Assembly: GCF_001411805.1 (NCBI RefSeq)
Contig: NZ_CP007213.1
Span: 2,976,001-3,040,000 of the forward strand
Reading direction: 5' to 3'
DNA length: 64,000 nt
From: Burkholderia plantarii
GTDB taxonomy: Bacteria; Pseudomonadota; Gammaproteobacteria; Burkholderiales; Burkholderiaceae
Shown here: in pieces, positions 39,234 through 48,108 of the stretch
Position numbering within the stretch: position 1 is the stretch's first letter
Layout: each line of letters starts with the position of its first letter
Notes under the pieces: generated by a model
What the model was told of the DNA's origin: nothing
Databases searched by the model: none
The model's input: only the letters and a program-made list of their open reading frames with translations
Translations under genes and position numbers: made by a program

Positions 39234-39712
39234 GATGGCCGTCATGCCGGACGCTGCTGGTGCTGTCGCTGGTCTTCAACGTCTTCCTGCTGGGCGGGAT
39301 CGGCGGCGCGCTGTATCGCTGGCTCGGCGACGAGCACGCGATCGTCGCGCAGCGCAACCGCAATCTGCGCTTCGCCGCGGACGGCTTGCCGGCGGCGTAC
39401 AAGCAGGCCTTCGCGGCAATGCTCAAGGCCCAGCGTCAGGAAGCGAAGCCGCTCGCGCAGGCAGCCCGGGACGGCCGGCGCAGCGTGGCGCAACTGCTGG
39501 TGGCGCCCGGCTTCGATCGCGCCGCGATCGAAGCGGCGCTGGCCCGCACGCGCGAGGCCGACTTCGAGCAGCGCCGCCGCCTGGAGGAGAGCATCGTCGG
39601 CTTTGCCGAGGCGCTGCCGCCCGCGGAACGCGCGGGCCTGGCCCAAGGCCTGCAGCGGCGCGGCTCGTTCCAGCTGCCGGCGCCGGCCTCGACGGCGCAG
39701 ACTTCGCATTGA
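39230..39712 (+). CDS. CpxP-like periplasmic protein (heavy-metal-sensor type)
   Basis: 160 residues. An N-terminal hydrophobic helix (TLLVLSLVFNVFLLGGIGGAL) anchors or exports it; the rest is helical and charged, of the periplasmic heavy-metal resistance/CpxP/Spy-like kind (LPAAYKQAFAAMLKAQRQEAKPL, ARTREADFEQRRRLEESIVGF). AAGGAG precedes the start, which overlaps the anti-sigma stop. In related systems such proteins bind metal or unfolded proteins and modulate an envelope-stress regulator. Confidence 0.78.
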   Translation: MRWPSCRTLLVLSLVFNVFLLGGIGGALYRWLGDEHAIVAQRNRNLRFAADGLPAAYKQAFAAMLKAQRQEAKPLAQAARDGRRSVAQLLVAPGFDRAAIEAALARTREADFEQRRRLEESIVGFAEALPPAERAGLAQGLQRRGSFQLPAPASTAQTSH

Positions 39713-39939
39713 TCGCACAGACTGTTACACAAACCGGGCGGGCCCTCGTCCACGAAGCTTCGCCAGGAGCCGTTACTGTGAGTGTGACCGCCGCGCCGAG
39801 CTTTCATTTCCGTCAGCTCGGCATGGCAAGCACGCCGTAACCGGATGCCGTCTTCCACGGCGCGAAGCTGATCAAGCGAAGCATGCCGAATCGTGCCGGT
39901 TCCACACCGCACCGCTGATGCAAGTCTTGAGCTCCCCTG

Positions 39940-41667
39940 ATGAACGACACGCACAAGATCATGAAACGTACCCTGCCGCCTCGTCACCACCCCGTCCGCG
40001 CGCTCGTCGCGTCCTCGCTCGTGATCGCCCTGCTGGGCCTCGCCGCCTGCAACAAGCAAAGCGACGACACGCCGCCCGCGGCCGGGGCGGCCAGCGCCGC
40101 GAGCGCGCCGGCCGCCCCGGACACGCAGCCGGCACCGGCTGCCTACACGCCGCCGAGCGCCGACCAGCTCTATCAGATGGTCGCGCCGATCGCGCTGTTC
40201 CCCGACAAGCTGGTGGCCCTGGTGCTGGCCGGCTCGACCTATCCCGACCAGATCACGGCCGCCAACACCTGGATCGGCCAGAATCCGACGCTCAAGGGCG
40301 CCGACCTGACCGCGGCCGCCGATGCGCAGCCCTGGGATCCGTCGGTCAAGGCACTGACCGCGTTCCCCGCCGTGCTCTCGCAGATGGCCGGCAACATCGC
40401 GTGGACCACCGCGCTCGGCCAGGCCTATTTCCACGATCCGAACGACGTGCTGAACGCGATCCAGGTGATGCGCCAGCGCGCGCAGAAGGCCGGGCACCTC
40501 AGCTCGGGCAGCAAGCTGCACGTGAGCCAGGTCACGCAGGCCGCGCCGCCGTCGTCCTATACGCCGGCGCCGAGCGGCCCGGCGATCTACGAAGGCCCGC
40601 CGATCGTGCCGCCGCCGCCGCAGACCATCGTGATCGAACCGGCCCAGCCCGACACCGTCTACGTGCCCACCTACAATCCGGCCGTGGTGTACGGCGCGCC
40701 GGTGGTCTACCCCGGTTACGTCTACCGGCCGAGCTACGACACCGGCGCGGTGGTGACGGCGGGCGTGCTGTCGTTCGGCGTGGGGATCGCGGTCGGCGCG
40801 CTGTTCAGCCATCACGACTGGGGCTGGCACTCGTGGGGCGTGAACTGGGGCGCGCCGCATCCGGGCGGCCCGGCCTGGGGCAACTGGCAGCGGCCGGCGG
40901 TGGTGTACAACCACACCACCTATATCTCGAAGTCGACCACCGTGATCAACAACGTCAACACCATCCATAACACCCGGATCACGAACAACGTCACCAACAA
41001 CTACGGCAACACCACCAACCGCGTCGGCAACCTGATCAATCGCGGCGCGCCGCCGGCCGGCATGGCCGCCGCGCAGCAGATGCACGCGCAACAGATGCGC
41101 GAGCAGCAGGCCGCGCGCGAGAATCCCGGCGCGCCGCATCCGGTCCCGTCGGCGATGTCGATGCCGCATTTCGGCGCCAACGATGCGCGGCCCGGCGAGC
41201 GACCCGGGCCGCATCCGGGCGAGAACCGCCCGAACGAGTTCGCCGCGCACGCCGGCCCGGGTGCTTCGCATCCGGGCGCCGAGATGCATGCCGAGCGCAA
41301 CGCGCCGGGCGCGCATCCGCCCGTCGAGGGCCGCGCGCAGGAGAGCGTGCCGCACCCGCCGGCCGGGGAGATGCACGGCCCGAACCACGAGAACGGGATG
41401 CGCGAGATGCCGGGCATGCCGATGCGCCAGCAGGCCGAGCCGCAGCACGCGCCCGAGGCCGAAGCGCCGCCTCGGCAGCACGAGGCGCCGCCCCAGCAGC
41501 ACGAGGCCTTCCAGCAGCAGCACGAAGCGCCTCCGCCGCAGCAGCACGAGGCACCGCGCCCGGCACCGCAGCCCCACCCGGCCCAACATGCGCAGCATGC
41601 GCCGCAGCCGCATCCTCAACATCCGGCGCCGCATCCGCAGCAGCACGAGCAGCGGGAGCATCGCTGA
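39940..41667 (+). CDS. DUF3300-type lipoprotein with a His/Gln/Pro-rich tail
   Basis: 575 residues. Lipoprotein signal with lipobox LAAC (Cys near 37), a Pro/Ala linker, then the DUF3300 domain to about 300 (YQMVAPIALFPDKLVALVLAGSTYP, PDTVYVPTYNPAVVYG). A glycine/aromatic stretch (HHDWGWHSWGVNWG) follows. The last about 230 residues are low complexity, rich in His, Gln, Pro and Glu with repeated QQHEAP units. The His content suggests metal binding, which fits the CpxP-like neighbour, but this is inference. MKRTLPP eight codons later is an alternative start. A 227-bp gap separates it from the ECF operon, so it may have its own promoter. Confidence 0.85.
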   Translation: MNDTHKIMKRTLPPRHHPVRALVASSLVIALLGLAACNKQSDDTPPAAGAASAASAPAAPDTQPAPAAYTPPSADQLYQMVAPIALFPDKLVALVLAGSTYPDQITAANTWIGQNPTLKGADLTAAADAQPWDPSVKALTAFPAVLSQMAGNIAWTTALGQAYFHDPNDVLNAIQVMRQRAQKAGHLSSGSKLHVSQVTQAAPPSSYTPAPSGPAIYEGPPIVPPPPQTIVIEPAQPDTVYVPTYNPAVVYGAPVVYPGYVYRPSYDTGAVVTAGVLSFGVGIAVGALFSHHDWGWHSWGVNWGAPHPGGPAWGNWQRPAVVYNHTTYISKSTTVINNVNTIHNTRITNNVTNNYGNTTNRVGNLINRGAPPAGMAAAQQMHAQQMREQQAARENPGAPHPVPSAMSMPHFGANDARPGERPGPHPGENRPNEFAAHAGPGASHPGAEMHAERNAPGAHPPVEGRAQESVPHPPAGEMHGPNHENGMREMPGMPMRQQAEPQHAPEAEAPPRQHEAPPQQHEAFQQQHEAPPPQQHEAPRPAPQPHPAQHAQHAPQPHPQHPAPHPQQHEQREHR

Positions 41668-41694
41668 CCGGCAGCCGGGCTGGCGTCAACGCAT

Positions 41695-41720
41695 CGAGAG
41701 CCGGACGAGGCCGGCTCTCG
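41695..41720 (+). terminator. Hairpin after the DUF3300 gene
   Basis: CGAGAGCCGG, loop ACGAGG, CCGGCTCTCG: a perfect 10-bp stem 28 bp after the stop. No T-run, so it may be a terminator or an mRNA-stabilising hairpin. Confidence 0.55.
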
Positions 41721-42180
41721 CCGTCATCCCCCGCGCCACGCCGTTACGCAAGCGTCGGCGTCGCCCGGCGCTTCGAATTAACGCGGGTTCACGCGCCCGC
41801 CGCGCAACGGCCGCTCGGGCCACCAGCCTCTTCGGCCGCGCGGCCCCTTCCCGCCACGACCTCGGCGCGCGTCCCCCGCCGAACGGCGCACCGGCGTCGT
41901 GCCTGCTCCATCGACGGGACGCCTGTTCCGACCTGCCGGCTTGCCGGATCGCGTCGGCCGGCGGCGCGCCCGGCCCGGCTGGTTTCGGCCTCGCCATCCT
42001 CCCCCTGGTCGAAAAGCGTTTCCGTTTCATGACAAACCACGTCCCGGCTCGGGGCAACGCTTGCCGCAAACCTCGCGCTCGGCTCGGTCGACGATTCCCC
42101 GCACGCGTCAATCTCGACGTAAGCCTGTAACAAAACAAACGTATGGTTCAGTCTCCGAAAAAATACAGGGAAACACTCAA
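41721..42180. other. Gap upstream of the PAP2 lipoprotein gene
   Basis: 460 bp, GC-rich to about 42110, then AT-richer (TAACAAAACAAACG near 42128) as expected for a promoter. No gene is supported. Confidence 0.5.
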
Positions 42181-44154
42181 GTGTTCGCGTCCGTGCCTCG
42201 TTTCGTCCGTCTCCATGGCATCGCCTCCGCCATCTCGATGTCGTTCCTGCTGGCCGCCTGCGGCGGCGGCGACGACAACACCGGCAATCCATCGCCCGCG
42301 GTGGTCTCGCAGGTGCCCGCGCCGCCCGCCGACCCGGGCTTTACCGACAGCGCGCCGGTGCCGTCGGTGACGGCCTTCGTCGACACCGCCTATACCAACC
42401 AGCGCGGCGATGCCCGCTATGCCACGATGAGCACCAATGCCGGGGTTCGCGTGCTGGCCGGCTTCCGCGCCCTCTGGCAGCCGCTCACCGATATCGTCGA
42501 CGCGGGGGTGAGCGCGCCGGCGGCGGGTGGCTTCCCGGCGGTGGTGGCCTCGACCTGGACGGGCCTGCCCACCGACGGCACGCCCAACGGCACGGCGCTG
42601 AATCCGGCGGTGCTCGGCGCCAACGTGCAGTACGTGGTCTCCGCCACCACCACGCGCTCCGCCGCGCAGGCCGACGCCGCCTACTACGACGACCGCCGCG
42701 GCAAGGGCTACAGCGTCACCGACGGCATGGGCCCCCTGACGACGGCATGGCGCAACGCGGCCCAGCAAACCACGTCCATCACCTCGATTCCGGCGGACGC
42801 CACCACCACGCTCTACAACGACAGCGGCAACAACACCGGCGTGGGCGGCACGGCCAACACGACCTTCGGCAGCGTGGTGGATTTCGTCAACGCGATGGGC
42901 AACAACGCATCGACGGAGCCGGCCAAGCGCTTCTACAAATACGAACGGCCGTTCCGCTGGAGCACGAGCGTGGTCGTGGTCCCTGCGCTGGTGCCGGCCG
43001 AAAGCACCACGCCGGCCACCGACGGCGGATTCCCCAGCGGTCACTCGGCCGAGGCCATGCGCGACGCCATCGCCATGGCTTACGTCGTGCCGGAGCGGTT
43101 CCAGGAAATGCTGGCCCGCGGCCTCGAACTCGGCGAGAACCGGATTCTGGCCGGCATGCACTCGCCGCTCGACGTGATCGGCGGGCGCATCCTGGGCGAG
43201 GCCGCGGTGGCCGCCAACCTCGCGGACCCCGCCAACGCCGCGCTGAAGGCGACGGCGTTCGCCCAGGCGCACACCGCGCTGTACGCCGCGACCAACACGA
43301 ACGCAGCAAGCTTGCCCGCCCTCGCCCATTCGGCGCCCGCCTCGAGCGACCGCTTCGCGGACTACGCGACCAACAAGGCGAACTTCCTGCGCCGCCTGAC
43401 CTTCGGGTTCGGCCAGATCAACCCGGCAACCGCCCCCGCCGTGGTGCCCAAGGGCGCCGAGGCGCTGCTCGAGACGCGCCTGCCGTACCTGAGCGCGGAC
43501 CAGCGCCGCGTCGTGCTGAAGACCACGGCACTGCCGTCGGGCTATCCGGTGCTGGACGACGCCGAAGGATGGGGCAGGCTGAACCTGTTCTCGGCCGCCG
43601 ACGGCTACGGCCAGTTCAACGGCAACGTGGCGATCTCGATGGATGCGTCCAAGGGCGGCTTCAGTGCGTCCGATACCTGGCGCAACGACATCGGCGGCAG
43701 CGGCAAGCTCAGCTTCGCCGGCACCGGCACCCTGACGCTGGCGGGCAACAACACGTATGGCGGCGGCACCCAGGTGACGGGCGGCACGCTGGCAGCCGCG
43801 GCACCGAACGCGTTCGGCAACGGCGACGTCTATCTGGGCGGGGGCACGGTGGCGATCGCGGCGGCGTCTCGGGCGGTCATTGCAGGCCGGTTCACGCAGC
43901 TCTCGGGCAGCACGCTCGAACTCGATCGCGGCACCGGTGACGCCGGCCGCGTCGCGGTGGGAGGCCCCGTCGCGATCGTCGGCGGCACCCTGCACGTGAA
44001 GTTCACGCAAGGCTACGCTCCCAAGCCCGGCGATACGATCAACCTCATCGATAGCGGCAGCTTCGCGGGCCGCTTCGACGCCGTGACGGTCGACGGCCAC
44101 AAGGCGACGCCGCTGTACGGCACGTCCGGGGTACAGATCCGCATCGACGGCTGA
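42181..44154 (+). CDS. Lipoprotein: PAP2-type acid phosphatase joined to autotransporter-like beta-strand repeat
   Basis: 657 residues from a GTG start with AGGGA 10 nt upstream; this start gives a good lipoprotein signal (ISMSFLLAAC-GGGDD). The phosphatase part carries all three PAP2 motifs: K249-x6-RP (KRFYKYERP), PSGH at 285-288, and NR-x5-H-x3-D at 320-331, where Asn replaces the usual Ser. The C-terminal part from about 505 has beta-strand repeat sequence (GTGTLTLAGNNTYGGGTQVTGGTL) seen in autotransporter passengers, but no outer-membrane barrel follows. Likely an outer-membrane-attached phosphatase. Flanked by degenerate DNA on its 3' side. Confidence 0.82.
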   Translation: MFASVPRFVRLHGIASAISMSFLLAACGGGDDNTGNPSPAVVSQVPAPPADPGFTDSAPVPSVTAFVDTAYTNQRGDARYATMSTNAGVRVLAGFRALWQPLTDIVDAGVSAPAAGGFPAVVASTWTGLPTDGTPNGTALNPAVLGANVQYVVSATTTRSAAQADAAYYDDRRGKGYSVTDGMGPLTTAWRNAAQQTTSITSIPADATTTLYNDSGNNTGVGGTANTTFGSVVDFVNAMGNNASTEPAKRFYKYERPFRWSTSVVVVPALVPAESTTPATDGGFPSGHSAEAMRDAIAMAYVVPERFQEMLARGLELGENRILAGMHSPLDVIGGRILGEAAVAANLADPANAALKATAFAQAHTALYAATNTNAASLPALAHSAPASSDRFADYATNKANFLRRLTFGFGQINPATAPAVVPKGAEALLETRLPYLSADQRRVVLKTTALPSGYPVLDDAEGWGRLNLFSAADGYGQFNGNVAISMDASKGGFSASDTWRNDIGGSGKLSFAGTGTLTLAGNNTYGGGTQVTGGTLAAAAPNAFGNGDVYLGGGTVAIAAASRAVIAGRFTQLSGSTLELDRGTGDAGRVAVGGPVAIVGGTLHVKFTQGYAPKPGDTINLIDSGSFAGRFDAVTVDGHKATPLYGTSGVQIRIDG

Positions 44155-44384
44155 ACACCGGCCCGGCCTTCGCTTCCCGCAGCCGATCCGGCATTCGCCG
44201 GACGGCGCGGGTGCCCCCGGGCCAGCCCGCGAGCGCGAGCGTGCGCATTCACGTGCCGTGGGCGACGCGCTCGAATCGACCCGTCGTGCCTGCAAGCGAC
44301 CGGCAGGCGGCTCCTCCATTCGAGCGCCAGACGACAGCGGGTGGCCGGGTTCGATCACCATCGATCGATGGAACCCCTCGGCCA

Positions 44385-44980
44385 TATCCCGCCCGGCCGC
44401 AGCCGACGAAGCCCGGCAGCCAGGGGAGAACCGTCGCGAGGCGCATGCTTTTCAGGCTCAGGTGGCGGTCCATCGTGGGGAAGCTCGGGAACCACGCGAG
44501 AAAGAAGAAAAGGATGTCGCGATAGCCGAAGGACGAAATCATCGCCGCGAGAATGGCGGGCTGCTTCAGGTAGAACCCGAGCCGCTGCACGTTGGCGGGA
44601 TCTTCGGAAACGCGGTGGTCGGATTCGATCACGCGGCGCTCGTCGCCCGAGACGCGCGGATGCTGATGCGGCCTGTCGGCGGCCAGGAAGTGCCAGAAGA
44701 TCAGCCATATCAGCCCGAAGCACGCCACGCCCGCGAACGCGACGCGCCAGCCATACGCGGCCGTCAACAGGCCGACCACCGGCCCCGCCGGCGCGCCGCC
44801 CAGCGGCGGTCCGCGATGGGCGAAACCGAAGGCGGCGGCCGACTCCTTGTGAGGGAACCCGTCATTGACCATCTTGTTGATCGTGGTCGCGAGCGGTCCC
44901 TCGGCCATGCCGAAGAGCGTGCGGATCGCCAGCAGCGAGCCGAAACCGGTGGCGAGGCCGGTCGCGCCGCGCAGCAACGA
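44385..44980 (-). pseudogene. Remnant of an MFS (anion:cation symporter-like) transporter
   Basis: A fragment of about 200 codons from the middle of an MFS carrier: ATGFGSLLAIRTLFGMAEGP, FGFAHRGPPLGGAPAGPVVG, FFFLAWFPSFP. Both ends are missing: nothing like the first membrane spans precedes it and the frame dissolves after LPWLPGFVG. It abuts a LysR fragment at about 44985, so a deletion joined the two. The 230 bp between the PAP2 gene and this relic hold nothing recognisable. Confidence 0.8.
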
Positions 44981-44985
44981 CCACG

Positions 44986-45105
44986 CTTCTCGATGCGGCG
45001 CGACAGCGCCGACGCCGAAAGAGGCAACGTGTCCGCGGCGGCACGAAGGCTGCCCAGGTCGGCGGTCGCGACGAAGGCGCGCAAATCGGATATCTCGAAG
45101 TTCTT
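44986..45105 (-). pseudogene. LysR helix-turn-helix stump fused to the MFS remnant
   Basis: About 40 codons of a LysR N-terminus: ISDLRAFVATADLGSLRAAADT and LSASALSRRIEK, then the match stops abruptly where the MFS fragment begins in another frame. The 340 bp upstream (45106-45446) show no gene. Confidence 0.75.
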
Positions 45106-45446
45106 GCCAATGGTCTCACCGGCCGGCGAAAAGGGTCGCTCGGTGCCGACGCGTCGGTGCATGGTGTCGATTCGTGCACGCGGCGCTCGAATCGGTCGAT
45201 TTTTGCGCCAATCCGTTGCATCCGGCCCATCGGACATGAAGCACGTCGTTCAGCCAGGGCCCCGGCGAGACGCGGGCACGGCCTTGCGCCGCACGCGCAC
45301 GGCGCGGCCAGCCGTTCGACGTGACCGGCACCAGCACTGCGCGCCATCGTACCGACTTTCCCTCTGCACCCAGCCATGCTGAGTCATCGTGCATGCACGG
45401 CTGCCATCGCCGCAAGCACGAGCATCGAACTCACGGGAGCCGGCAC

Positions 45447-45647
45447 ATGAATACCGCCAAGCACAGGGACAACGCCAGACAACAGCGCCACAAGTACGAG
45501 CAGGACAGCGCGACGGACGACGGCATGCCCGCTGCCCCTGACAAACCGACGGGCGCGCCGCCCGGCGCTCGCGAACGACTTCGGACGACGAAGCAGCGGA
45601 TCGCCGAATCCAGAAAGCGCTGGGGGATGGCCTGCCAGCCGCGCTGA
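45447..45647 (+). CDS. Small hydrophilic hypothetical protein
   Basis: 66 residues, starting MNTAKHRDNARQQRHKYEQD, very rich in Arg, Lys, Gln and Asp and probably disordered. CGGGAG lies 7 nt before the start. No similarity recognised. It lies in a stretch of degenerate DNA, so it may be spurious. Confidence 0.4.
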   Translation: MNTAKHRDNARQQRHKYEQDSATDDGMPAAPDKPTGAPPGARERLRTTKQRIAESRKRWGMACQPR

Positions 45648-45898
45648 TCACGCGTCCTGCCCTTGACATCGCCCGCGCCGCGATCATCGAACCCGCGAGA
45701 AGCGGATCGTGACCTGCTCGCAGCGGTGTAGCGCCACCGAGTCCTCGAATCTTGACGTCAGTCACCCCATCAGGAGTCCATCATGACCATCCCCGCGCTC
45801 GAGGTCTGACGAGCAGGACGCCGCGCGATGCGCGCCACACTCATTGACGCTTCGTCCGTGTGCGGGACTTCATTCTCTCCAGCCTGACGGAGGCTCAC

Positions 45899-46180
45899 AT
45901 GAAAAAGACGATCGATTACCGAGGCTTCGAAATTCACATATATACGAAGCCTTCGACAGCGAAGAAGGTCGATGTTTGGTACTACGTAGAAATAGCAAAC
46001 AAGTTCGAGGGTATTGCCGTAACCGGAAAGCGGATGATGGTTCACGACGGGCCATTTGCCGGGCGTCGGGCCCTCGTCGTCGGGCGTATCGCCGGGCAAG
46101 CCGTGGTCGACATGATCCTCGATCCCTTCACGGATACACCGGGCGAGATTCAATACGGGCATCACCATATTCGTGCATAG
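45899..46180 (+). CDS. Small hypothetical protein
   Basis: 93 residues (MKKTIDYRGFEIHIYTKPST ... GHHHIRA). GACGGAGG 8 nt before the ATG is a strong ribosome-binding site, and the sequence has the alternating pattern of a small beta-rich protein (VDVWYYVEIANKFEGIAV). GC content is lower than in neighbouring genes. No signal peptide. Function unknown. The 250 bp before it (45648-45898) have no gene. Confidence 0.65.
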   Translation: MKKTIDYRGFEIHIYTKPSTAKKVDVWYYVEIANKFEGIAVTGKRMMVHDGPFAGRRALVVGRIAGQAVVDMILDPFTDTPGEIQYGHHHIRA

Positions 46181-46588
46181 TCCCTGCGGCGAGTGCGCCA
46201 GAAGAAATAACCACGGGCAACGCTTTTTGTCATATACGGTTTCGTAAAGACCATGAGGTCGAGCGGATCGACTTGAAGCATCCGTCGGTTCGCCTTGCTG
46301 ACCCGACCCACCGGGCACGGCTGAACGCAGCAGATGACCCTGCCATCCGAGTTTTCGGGGCGGCGCGCAGCCAGGCCGTGTTACTTCGCTTCCTCCGGTG
46401 AAGCCGTTACAAGATAAGTATTGACGGGGGCAGCGCCTGGCGGATACCGTGATACCTGAAGTTCAAGAAGTTCGAGTGCTGCTCATCAATTGTCCGCTTC
46501 TCAGGCGGTATTCGTTGTCCTCTCTCTCCTTGATGCTTCACATGCCCATTTACAGGGCGACTCTTTTTATTTTTCTCAAGGATTTTTC
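46181..46588 (+). promoter_or_regulatory. Cold-shock gene promoter and leader
   Basis: No gene is supported in these 408 bp. A weak promoter candidate is TTGACG at 46421-46426 with GATACC at 46443-46448, which would give a leader of about 135 nt. A U-rich stretch (CTCTTTTTATTTTTCTC) directly precedes the ribosome-binding site. Long structured leaders are normal for csp mRNAs. Confidence 0.4.
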
Positions 46589-46792
46589 ATGGATACCGGT
46601 ATCGTCAAGTGGTTTAATGACAGCAAGGGTTTTGGCTTCATCACGCCGGACAACGGCGGCGAAGATCTGTTCGCTCACTTCTCCGAAGTCAGCGGCGAAG
46701 GCTTCAAGACGCTCGCTGAAAATCAAAAGGTCAGCTTTGAAACGAAGCGCGGCCCGAAGGGCATGCAAGCGGCCAACATCAAGCCGCTGTAA
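46589..46792 (+). CDS. cspA: Cold-shock protein, CspA family
   Basis: 67-residue single-stranded nucleic-acid-binding protein (one cold-shock domain) that acts as an RNA chaperone. Both RNP motifs are present: KGFGFITP (RNP1) and DLFAHFS (RNP2). AAGGA precedes the start. The symbol is by family only; paralogues cannot be told apart here. It is the one clearly intact conserved gene in the degenerate 44-48 kb stretch. Confidence 0.93.
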   Translation: MDTGIVKWFNDSKGFGFITPDNGGEDLFAHFSEVSGEGFKTLAENQKVSFETKRGPKGMQAANIKPL

Positions 46793-46804
46793 AGGTTGAA
46801 GACC

Positions 46805-46826
46805 CGGCACCCGGCAACGGGTGCCG
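46805..46826 (+). terminator. Hairpin after the cold-shock gene
   Basis: CGGCACCCG, GCAA tetraloop, CGGGTGCCG: a perfect 9-bp stem 12 bp past the stop, with a GNRA loop but no T-run. The following 250 bp (46827-47073) contain nothing recognisable. Confidence 0.55.
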
Positions 46827-47073
46827 AAGCACCACGATCCCGTCGCGGTGCGCTTTCTCCCCTCCGGGCTCGGTACAATCGCCCCTGGCTGTGTCCTGTC
46901 ATGCGGTAGTTCACCGGGCGCCGCACACCTCATTGCGCTTCATTTCCTCTCGCTGGCTTCAACGCCATTTCTCGCATTTCGCCTGCTTCAGATCCAGCTT
47001 TGCTGCTCGAGCAGAGGCGACCTCGCTCGTTCGAACCATTTTCTGAGATTTTTAAGTGGAGCGGCCGCGGCAA

Positions 47074-47315
47074 TCATGCTGCCGGGTTGATCGCGGGCGG
47101 CGTCGCGAGGCATGCCTCATCCGGCGTCGGCTCCGCCAAGCTCGAATGGGGCCGTTTCCGGTTGCACAACTGATGGAGTCGGCGGTGGAGCGCCGGGCGT
47201 GGCTGACCGGCTCGCAGGCGCGCAAATGAACTGCTTCGTCCTTGATGCTGCGCCAGACCGGCTCGACAAACCCGTCGTCGCGTCAGGCGCCTTTGCCGTC
47301 CACGACAAGCGAGCA
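47074..47315 (-). mobile_element. IS3-family transposase (OrfB) 3' relic
   Basis: The end of an integrase-type transposase, broken by frameshifts. In order on the minus strand: LVVDGKGA, then in a second frame DDGFVEPVWRSIKDEAVHLR, then in a third ALHRRLHQLCNRKRPHSSLA and TPDEACLATPPAIN before the stop at 47074. The pattern DGKG...VE-WRSIK-E...NRKRPHSSL is characteristic of IS3-family OrfB. No terminal inverted repeat was identified. Confidence 0.8.
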
Positions 47316-47334
47316 CCGCGCCCCGGCACCGTGT

Positions 47335-47565
47335 CGGTGAACGCGCCCGGCGAAAGGCTGGCCGAAGCGCGCATAGAACCGTCGGTCGGCAACCGGGGCG
47401 ACAGCCATGACACCCCCCTGGCGGAAACGATCGACGGCCGGTACAAGGCTGAGCCGATTCATCGCCACATCCGGAAAACACGGGAATCCGTCGAACCGGC
47501 AACCCTGGAACGGGTGGCCTCGATTGTCATCGATTGACGGAGCCTCTCGGCCATCTCCCGCCTTC
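47335..47565 (+). mobile_element. Second IS3-family transposase relic, opposite orientation
   Basis: Plus-strand remnant of an OrfB C-terminus: RLAEARIEPSVGNRGDSHDT, LAETIDGRYKAEPIHR, KTRESVEPATLERV, then a frame change and EPLGHLPP. The typical intact form is RLAEAGIEPSVGSRGDSYDN...LAETINGLYKAE...KTRESVE. Both this and the preceding relic are truncated at their 5' ends where they meet, near 47320-47335. Confidence 0.8.
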
Positions 47566-47599
47566 CGCGTGCTCGAAGACGAACCGCCAGGCCAACGGC

Positions 47600-47762
47600 G
47601 CTCGGTTCGACCTCACCGCGGCTTGCCGGATCCGGCTCGCGACAGTATGGATTCGACGCGAGCCCGCCACCTCCTGCGTCGAGTCGCCCGCGGGCTTGAC
47701 CACCGCCTCGTTGACCTTGTCCTTCACGTTCTCGGCCGCGTCCTTGATTCGATCTTTTTCAT
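47600..47762 (-). pseudogene. Broken CsbD-like stress protein gene
   Basis: Minus-strand sequence encodes KDRIKDAAENVKDKVNEAVV then KPAGDSTQE, like CsbD-family general-stress proteins. The only ATG with a good ribosome-binding site (GGAGGG, start at 47762) is out of frame by one base within a run of A residues, and the 3' part degrades before reaching the IS relic. Confidence 0.6.
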
Positions 47763-47929
47763 GTTTTCCCTCCGATATATGGATGCTGCCAGACGGATGG
47801 AATCCCGCCATCACGGGAATGCCCCGCATTCGATACGCCACGCACGATATGCATGCGGCTCGAGTTCTTCCCTGCAGGGCGGCCTTGCCCGCCATCAAGA
47901 TGACGGACAAGGAAGATCGAACCCATGCG

Positions 47930-48108
47930 ACGTCCGATTCGGGCAGTGCCGGCGACGATGTTGCCGATGATCGGGATGATCATGAAAAAGCCCGCACCCT
48001 TGACGCTCTGAGGTTTTCCGACCCGCAAAATCACGAATTTTTCCCAGGCATTGGCAACCCTTACGGACAGCGCGATGGCGATGATGAAAAGCGGGGCGAC
48101 GAGGCCAT
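47930..48108 (-). pseudogene. Broken slipin/stomatin-like (SPFH) gene, N-terminal remnant
   Basis: Minus-strand sequence encodes GLVAPLFIIAIALSVRVANA, WEKFVILRVGKPQSVKGAGF and FMIIPIIGNIVA, the membrane segment and beginning of a Band7/SPFH domain. The ATG at 48108 is one base out of frame with this and the rest of the domain is missing. The 300 bp upstream to 48411 have no gene. Confidence 0.65.
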
